Shown in pieces: positions 6,510 through 10,710 of a stretch of DNA of 10,710 nt. The stretch is from the NCBI GenBank assembly GCA_024642185.1, contig JAHEBR010000057.1, positions 1-10,710 on the forward strand, written 5' to 3'. The notes beneath the pieces were generated by a model, which saw only the letters and a program-made list of their open reading frames with translations, made no database searches and was not told the origin of the DNA. Source of the DNA: Marivivens sp. GTDB taxonomy: Bacteria; Pseudomonadota; Alphaproteobacteria; Rhodobacterales; Rhodobacteraceae. The position numbers and the translations under genes were made by a program. Every line of letters starts with the position of its first letter. The first letter of the stretch is position 1.

Positions 6510-6944
6510 TCAGGCTTCGGCGGTCGGACCGGCCACCGGCTTGCCTGCACGGTCTTCCATGAACTGGTCAAACTCGGACTTGTCCTTGGCGTCGCGCAGG
6601 CGGTCGAGGAAGGCTTCAAAGCTCTTCTGCTCGTCCTCGAGGCGGCGCAGGGTCTCGGCCTTGTAGGCGTCAAAGGCGCTGTTGCCCGAGCTGGTGAAGG
6701 CGGTGTGGGCATAGCGTCGGGCGGCGAAGCGGGCGTGGGAACGATGACGGCTGAACATACGTTTACTCCAGATCATATAGGCCAGAAGCGCGAGGCCCAC
6801 GGGCCAGAAAAAGATAAAGCCAAGGACCATTGCAGCGATCCAGGCCCCTTTGCCGCGGGCATCGAGCCATTCCTCGGCGCGGGTCAGAAAGCCGGCTTGG
6901 GCATAGCCTTCGCGGGAGGGAGGGTGCAGGGTAGCGTCGGTCAT
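6510..6944 (-). CDS. DUF2852 domain protein, single-pass membrane with C-terminal helical region
   Basis: A 144-residue protein of a conserved alphaproteobacterial family of unknown function. One hydrophobic segment at about residues 34-58 (IAAMVLGFIFFWPVGLALL) is followed by a basic patch (SKRMFSRHRSHARFAARR). A charged, heptad-like helix then spans about 86-132 (SGNSAFDAYKAETLRRLEDEQ and onward, ending FDQFMEDR), which is the family's diagnostic block. I chose ATG at 6944 because GGAG lies six bases upstream (6954-6951 on the minus strand). The longer frame from 7004 would read through the dyad-symmetric sites. It is probably the first gene of the leftward group that includes the RDD gene and bpt. 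No function is proposed. Confidence 0.87.
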   Translation of the reverse strand: MTDATLHPPSREGYAQAGFLTRAEEWLDARGKGAWIAAMVLGFIFFWPVGLALLAYMIWSKRMFSRHRSHARFAARRYAHTAFTSSGNSAFDAYKAETLRRLEDEQKSFEAFLDRLRDAKDKSEFDQFMEDRAGKPVAGPTAEA

Positions 6945-6978
6945 TATGGTCTCCGTTTGAAATATCGGGTCACAAGGG

Positions 6979-6997
6979 ATGTGAATGTCTTTCACAT
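6979..6997. promoter_or_regulatory. Inner operator-like dyad ATGTGAATGTCTTTCACAT
   Basis: Arms ATGTGAA and TTCACAT are exact inverted complements around TGTCT. A near-copy lies at 7037-7055. The site covers the predicted transcription start of the DUF2852 gene, where a bound protein would block initiation. The half-site TGTGA recalls CRP/FNR-family operators, but the spacing (seven rather than six bases) is off, so the regulator is unidentified. Confidence 0.65.
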
Positions 6998-7001
6998 TGC
7001 A

Positions 7002-7030
7002 CATATCGGAAGGGCAACCCCGTGCTTCAA
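7002..7030 (-). promoter_or_regulatory. Candidate sigma-70 promoter of the DUF2852 gene
   Basis: On the minus strand TTGAAG (7030-7025) and GATATG (7007-7002) are separated by 17 bases. This predicts a start near 6995 and a leader of about 50 nt. The -35 matches four of six consensus bases and the -10 three of six, so sequence support is modest. Support comes mainly from its position between the two dyad sites. Confidence 0.4.
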
Positions 7031-7036
7031 GGGGCG

Positions 7037-7055
7037 ATGTTAATGTTTTTCACAT
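7037..7055. promoter_or_regulatory. Outer operator-like dyad ATGTTAATGTTTTTCACAT
   Basis: This site agrees with the inner site at 17 of 19 positions in the same orientation, centre to centre 58 bp. Its arms are complementary at six of seven positions. It lies just upstream of the candidate -35 box, as expected for a second operator or an activator site. Confidence 0.6.
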
Positions 7056-7095
7056 CCTGCGGTGCAGCATCGGACCAAGCCCTTGATGGTGGCCC

Positions 7096-7114
7096 ATATT
7101 TTCCCGAAAAATAT
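7096..7114 (-). other. AT-rich inverted repeat just after the ybaK stop
   Basis: ATATTTT (7096-7102) and AAAATAT (7108-7114) form a seven-base dyad around CCCGA, five bases beyond the ybaK stop. Leftward transcription gives no T-run after it and the stem is all A/T, so it is at best a weak terminator. Confidence 0.3.
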
Positions 7115-7118
7115 TGGA

Positions 7119-7589
7119 TCAGGCCGTGAAAGCCGAAACCGCGGCGCCGGTGATCTGCTGCAATGCCTCCGGCGCAATCGGGAAGATATGGCGTGGCGTG
7201 CCCGCGGCGGCGAAGATCTGGCCGAACTCGAGAAGGCGCGGGTCCATGAAAGAGCGGACAGGATTCAAATGGCCGACCGGGGAAACCCCGCCGATGGCAA
7301 AGCCGGTGTGCGCCCGCACCGCATCTGCATCGGCCCGCCCGAGCGCCTCGCCAGCCAACGCGCTTGCCTTGGCCGGATCGACCTGATTGCCGCCAGCGGT
7401 GAGGAACAGGACGATCTCGCCCGTGGCCGCGCCTTGAAAGATGATCGACTTGGCGATCTGGTCGAGGGCGCAGCCTGCGGCATCTGCCGCCTGCTGGGCG
7501 GTGCGGGTCTCGGCGGCCATCTCCATCGGCGCCACGTCGATCCCAGCCGCATCCAGCGCCGTGATGACCCGTTTCAGGCTCTTGCTCAT
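7119..7589 (-). CDS. ybaK: YbaK/EbsC (ProX-like) aminoacyl-tRNA trans-editing deacylase family protein
   Basis: Members hydrolyse mischarged tRNAs in trans (for example Cys-tRNA(Pro) for E. coli YbaK and Ala-tRNA(Pro) for ProX). The exact tRNA handled here cannot be told from sequence alone. The ATG at 7589 has GGAGG six bases upstream and yields 156 residues, normal for a stand-alone editing domain. The open frame extends further upstream but lacks family similarity and overlaps glnE. Family features are the invariant Lys in DQIAKSIIFQ (Lys47), the AIGGVSPVGHLNPV loop, and a C-terminal block, MDPRLLEFGQIFAAAGTPRHIF, of the YbaK fold. It diverges from glnE across 79 bp and is transcribed leftward toward the DUF2852 gene, whose own promoter lies in between. 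Confidence 0.9.
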   Translation of the reverse strand: MSKSLKRVITALDAAGIDVAPMEMAAETRTAQQAADAAGCALDQIAKSIIFQGAATGEIVLFLTAGGNQVDPAKASALAGEALGRADADAVRAHTGFAIGGVSPVGHLNPVRSFMDPRLLEFGQIFAAAGTPRHIFPIAPEALQQITGAAVSAFTA

Positions 7590-7668
7590 GTTGGCCTCCC
7601 TACCTGCCCGAAGAGTGGCAAACCGCAGGCCGATTGACCATCCCTCATCGGGCTGCACAGATAGGCCT
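7590..7668. promoter_or_regulatory. Divergent ybaK/glnE intergenic region
   Basis: Both promoters should lie in these 79 bases. For glnE a TTGACC (7634-7639) could be a -35 box, but the bases 17-19 further on (ACAGATAG) match a -10 box poorly. For ybaK only the strong ribosome binding site (7600-7596) is clear. Confidence 0.35.
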
Positions 7669-10464
7669 ATGAACTTCGAATCCCGCATCACCCGCAGCCC
7701 GCGCCCTTTCGATCCCGACCGGGGGGCGGACGCTCTTGCGAAATTGCCGGGCTTGCCGCCGCGCACGCGGGAGGTTGTTGAAGGGGCGGCGGGATCAAGC
7801 CCCTTTCTCGCCGGTCTGATCGCGCGCGAGGCAGAGTGGATCGCGGGGGCGTTTGATGCGCCGGACGAGGCCTTGTCGCTGGTGATGTCATCGGCTGCCG
7901 GCTTGCCGCTCGACAAGCTGTCTGACGGGCTGCGGCAGGCCAAGCGGCGCGTGGCCTTGCTGACCGGACTTGGCGATCTGGGGGGCGTCTGGCCGCTCGA
8001 GACCGTGACGCAGGCGCTCACCGATTTTGCCGATACGGCGGTCGATGCCTGCCTGCGCCGCCTCGTGGGCGCCGAGATCGCGCGCGGCAAGATACCGGGG
8101 CTTGGCCCTGATGATGCCGAAACAGCCGGCGGCATGGTCGCCTTGGCGATGGGCAAGATGGGGGCGGGGGAGCTGAACTATTCCTCCGACATCGACCTCA
8201 TCATGCTGTTCGACGAAAGCCGTTTCGACGACGACAGTTATGACGATGCCCGCGCCTCCTTTGTCCGCGTCACGCGCCGGATGACGGGCTTGCTGTCGGA
8301 CCTGACCGGCGAGGGCTATGTCTTCCGCACCGACCTGCGCCTGCGCCCCGATGCGGCGGTGACGCCTGTCTGCATCTCGATGGGCGCAGCCGAGGGCTAT
8401 TACGAGAGCGTCGGCCGCACATGGGAGCGCGCCGCCTATATCAAGGCGCGCCCCTGCGCGGGCGACCTTGCGGCGGGCGATCGGTTCCTTGCCTCGATGC
8501 GCCCCTTCGTCTGGCGCAAGCACCTCGATTTTGCCGCCATCCAAGACGCCCACGATATGCGGCTGCGTATCCGCGACCACAAAGGCCTGCACGGGCCGTT
8601 GGTTCTTGACGGGCACAATATGAAGCTCGGGCGGGGCGGCATCCGCGAGATCGAGTTCTTCACCCAGACCCGCCAGCTTATTGCCGGTGGCCGCGATCCC
8701 TCGCTCCGCGTGCGCGGCACGCGCGAGGGGCTCGAGCGGCTGGCGCGTGCGGGCTGGGTGCCGGAGGATCATGCCGAACGGCTCTATGAGCACTACCGGC
8801 CCCACCGCGAGGTCGAGCACCGGGTGCAGATGATCGCCGACCAGCAGACCCACCTCCTGCCGGCAACGCCCGAGGCCTGGGATCGTCTGGCGGCCCTGAT
8901 GGGCACAGATACGGGCGCGCTCCGCGACGAAATCGCCGTGCGGATCGAAGAGGTGCACGAGCTGACCGAGGGGTTCTTTGCCCCCTCCGCCCCGGCCAGC
9001 GCGGCAGACGATTTCGGCCGCGAGATCACCCAGCGCTGGCAGAACTATCCCGCCCTGCGCACCGCCCGCGCCGCCGAGATCTTCAAGCGCGTGCTGCCGC
9101 AGGTGATCGAGAGCCTCAAGGACGCGGCCCAGCCCGACGAGGCGCTGCGCCAGTTCGATACTTTCCTCGCGGGCCTGCCTGCCGGTGTTCAGCTCTTCTC
9201 GCTCTTTGACGCCAATCCGCAACTGACCCGCCTGGTTGTCGATATTTGCGGCACAGCACCGGCGCTTGCCCAGTATCTGTCGCGCAATTCCGATGTGTTC
9301 GACATGGTGATCGGCGGCGCGTTCTTCTCGCCCTGGCCCGAGACCGACGATCTGGTCAAGCGCCTCACGCGGGCCATGTCGGAGGCGCCGGACTATGAGG
9401 CGCGGCTCAATATGGCGCGGCGCTGGATGAAGGAATGGCACTTCCGCATCGGCGTGCATCACCTGCGCGGGCTCGTCACCGCCGAAGAGGCGGGGCAGGA
9501 ATATGCCGATCTGGCCGAGGCGGTGATTGCCGGCCTCTGGCCTGTCGTGGTCGAGGAGTTCGCCCGCAAGCACGGGCCGATGCCCGGCCATGGGGCGGTG
9601 GTCTTGGGCATGGGGTCGCTGGGGTCGCAGCGGCTCAATGCGGGCTCCGACCTTGACCTGATCGTGATCTACGATGCGGACGGGGCGGAAAGCTCGGACG
9701 GTCCGCGCCCCCTCGCCACCCGCCCCTATTACGCGCGGCTGACGCAGGCCTTGGTGACGGCGGTCACGGCGCCCATGTCGGACGGGCGGCTCTACGAGGT
9801 CGATATGCGGCTGCGCCCCTCGGGGCGGCAGGGGCCGGTGGCCACCTCGATCGCCGCGTTCCGCGACTATCAGCGCGGCGAGGCCTGGACATGGGAGCAC
9901 CTCGCCCTGACCCGCGCGCGGCCGCTGGCAGGCAATATTGGGCTGGCGCAAGAGGTCGAAGCCTTCCGGCAAGACCTTCTCAAGGAGAAATCGGGCGGGG
10001 CGGGGATCCTCGCCGACGTGGCCGAGATGCGCGGACGGATCGCCGCGGCCAAGCACCCCTCGGGCGTGTTCGACGCCAAGATCGGGCCGGGGCGGCTTCA
10101 GGATATCGAGCTTCTGTCGCAGACCGCAGCACTTCTTTCGGGGGCGCCGGTGCGCCTGACCGAAGCGCAATTGGCCGCCGGTGTCGCTTCCGGTTGGCTT
10201 GATGCCGCAGATGCGGCGGCGCTTTCGGAGGCGGAAGAGCTTTTGTGGCAGGTGCAGGCGGCAGCTAGGCTCCTGACCGGGGGCGAGCTGGAGGCGGATG
10301 CCCTGGGCGAGGCCGGGCGGCGGTTTATCTTGCGGGAGACGGGCTTTGAGACGATCGAGGATCTGCGCCGGGCGCTCGAGGCGCGCAGCGCCGAGGCGGC
10401 CGGGATCATCGACAGGCAACTGGCAGCGGGCCGGTCGGAAGGAATGGACGGGAATGAGGGATGA
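7669..10464 (+). CDS. glnE: Bifunctional glutamine synthetase adenylyltransferase / adenylyl-removing enzyme
   Basis: GlnE adenylylates glutamine synthetase when nitrogen is plentiful and removes the AMP when nitrogen is scarce, under control of PII proteins and glutamine. The product is 931 residues, close to the 946 of E. coli GlnE. The N-terminal half is the adenylyl-removing nucleotidyltransferase-like domain, with GELNYSSDIDL and catalytic Asp174 and Asp176. A central helical regulatory section follows. The C-terminal half is the adenylyltransferase domain, with GSLGSQRLNAGSDLDL and catalytic Asp661 and Asp663. Both active sites look intact, so both activities are expected. I chose ATG at 7669 because MNFESRITRSPRPFDP starts the family similarity. 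Its ribosome binding site is weak (AGG only). Alternative in-frame GTG at 7615 has none. A short ORF overlaps its 3' end. Confidence 0.96.
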   Translation: MNFESRITRSPRPFDPDRGADALAKLPGLPPRTREVVEGAAGSSPFLAGLIAREAEWIAGAFDAPDEALSLVMSSAAGLPLDKLSDGLRQAKRRVALLTGLGDLGGVWPLETVTQALTDFADTAVDACLRRLVGAEIARGKIPGLGPDDAETAGGMVALAMGKMGAGELNYSSDIDLIMLFDESRFDDDSYDDARASFVRVTRRMTGLLSDLTGEGYVFRTDLRLRPDAAVTPVCISMGAAEGYYESVGRTWERAAYIKARPCAGDLAAGDRFLASMRPFVWRKHLDFAAIQDAHDMRLRIRDHKGLHGPLVLDGHNMKLGRGGIREIEFFTQTRQLIAGGRDPSLRVRGTREGLERLARAGWVPEDHAERLYEHYRPHREVEHRVQMIADQQTHLLPATPEAWDRLAALMGTDTGALRDEIAVRIEEVHELTEGFFAPSAPASAADDFGREITQRWQNYPALRTARAAEIFKRVLPQVIESLKDAAQPDEALRQFDTFLAGLPAGVQLFSLFDANPQLTRLVVDICGTAPALAQYLSRNSDVFDMVIGGAFFSPWPETDDLVKRLTRAMSEAPDYEARLNMARRWMKEWHFRIGVHHLRGLVTAEEAGQEYADLAEAVIAGLWPVVVEEFARKHGPMPGHGAVVLGMGSLGSQRLNAGSDLDLIVIYDADGAESSDGPRPLATRPYYARLTQALVTAVTAPMSDGRLYEVDMRLRPSGRQGPVATSIAAFRDYQRGEAWTWEHLALTRARPLAGNIGLAQEVEAFRQDLLKEKSGGAGILADVAEMRGRIAAAKHPSGVFDAKIGPGRLQDIELLSQTAALLSGAPVRLTEAQLAAGVASGWLDAADAAALSEAEELLWQVQAAARLLTGGELEADALGEAGRRFILRETGFETIEDLRRALEARSAEAAGIIDRQLAAGRSEGMDGNEG

Positions 10465-10710
10465 GTTGGACCCCAAGGGGCTGATCCAGGAGGCCTATCG
10501 CATCGACGGGATAAGCGCGCCCGAGTGCCGCTCGATCTTTCTCGACTGGGCGCTTGGCGTGCCCTTGGGCGCCGACCCGCGCGCGCAGGTGCGGGCGCTT
10601 CTGACCCGCCACGCGGTCGAGCCTGCGGATCATCCGATGACCGCAACGCTTAGGGCTGCGCTGGAAGAAGGCTCAGGCCCCCGCCGCCGGGGCGGCCGCG
10701 CCGGGCGGAT
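10454..10710 (+). CDS. Short hypothetical protein downstream of glnE, runs off the right edge
   Basis: An ATG at 10454 inside the end of glnE opens a frame that overlaps it by 11 nt and stays open to the window edge, giving 85 residues so far. The start reads MRDELDPKGLIQEAYRIDG, followed by a segment with ECRSIFLDWALGVPLG, a probable helical region (DPRAQVRALLTRHAV) and a basic Arg/Gly-rich end (GPRRRGGRAGR). AAGGA at 10439-10443 may be its ribosome binding site. The overlap with glnE suggests translational coupling. Similar short proteins may be widespread next to glnE in Rhodobacterales, but I cannot name a family. The composition suggests it is near its C-terminus. Codon use matches the neighbouring genes. 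The other ATG at 10461 is in a different frame and stops after seven codons. Confidence 0.7.
   Translation, partial: MRDELDPKGLIQEAYRIDGISAPECRSIFLDWALGVPLGADPRAQVRALLTRHAVEPADHPMTATLRAALEEGSGPRRRGGRAGR

Noticed and set aside
6979..7055. Short repeat pair considered as a CRISPR fragment or integration att sites
   Set aside because: There are only two copies with a promoter-like sequence between them. There are no cas genes, integrase or tRNA, and dyad symmetry fits operators better.
7590..8156. N-terminal extension of the ybaK frame to 8156
   Set aside because: Similarity to YbaK begins exactly at the ATG at 7589, which has a strong ribosome binding site. The extension lies antisense to glnE.
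7888..10476. 862-codon open frame on the minus strand opposite glnE
   Set aside because: It mirrors glnE in a high-GC gene, where the antisense frame is often free of stops. The translation is low-complexity, rich in His/Arg/Pro/Gly, and resembles no family. GlnE has both catalytic motifs on the + strand.

Overview
The window looks like chromosomal DNA of an alphaproteobacterium, most likely a member of the Rhodobacterales (Rhodobacter/Paracoccus/roseobacter type). The evidence is the high GC content with strong third-position GC, a TakP-like TRAP transporter, a DUF2852 protein, a Bpt-type aminoacyl-tRNA–protein transferase and a GlnE preceded by a divergent YbaK. Gene density is normal. I see no rRNA, tRNA, insertion sequence, prophage, CRISPR array or toxin–antitoxin signature.

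Region 1 (1-5073, + strand) is a complete tripartite TRAP transporter operon. After a roughly 0.5 kb AT-richer leader comes a Tat-exported substrate-binding protein of the TakP/FcbT1 type (514-1596). It is followed by an enlarged small permease (1715-2650) and an enlarged large permease (2666-5017), and a classic Rho-independent terminator closes the operon at 5040-5068. A 118-nt gap holding three consecutive perfect stem-loops separates the binding-protein gene from the permease genes. This is the usual place for an mRNA processing, stability or attenuation element that keeps the binding protein more abundant than the membrane subunits. The substrate is probably a small 2-oxo acid or 2-hydroxy acid, judged from the conserved Gln, Arg and Glu-Trp positions, but this is inference.

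Region 2 (5074-7118, - strand) reads leftward: a DUF2852 membrane/coiled-coil protein, an RDD-family membrane protein and Bpt (leucylation of N-terminal Asp/Glu, marking proteins for ClpS/ClpAP). A GC-rich hairpin followed by four Ts lies between the DUF2852 and RDD genes. Upstream of the DUF2852 gene, two near-identical 19-bp dyad-symmetric sites flank a plausible sigma-70 promoter. This is the clearest unexplained regulatory structure in the window.

Region 3 (7119-10710) has ybaK-family trans-editing deacylase (- strand) diverging from glnE (+ strand), the bifunctional adenylyltransferase/adenylyl-removing enzyme that controls glutamine synthetase. A short, unnamed ORF overlaps the end of glnE by 11 nt and runs off the right edge.

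Overall this is a mostly ordinary core-genome segment. I did not find a convincing previously undescribed system. The items most worth checking are the dual operator at 6979-7055, the triple stem-loop at 1620-1694 and the large insertions in the TRAP permeases.
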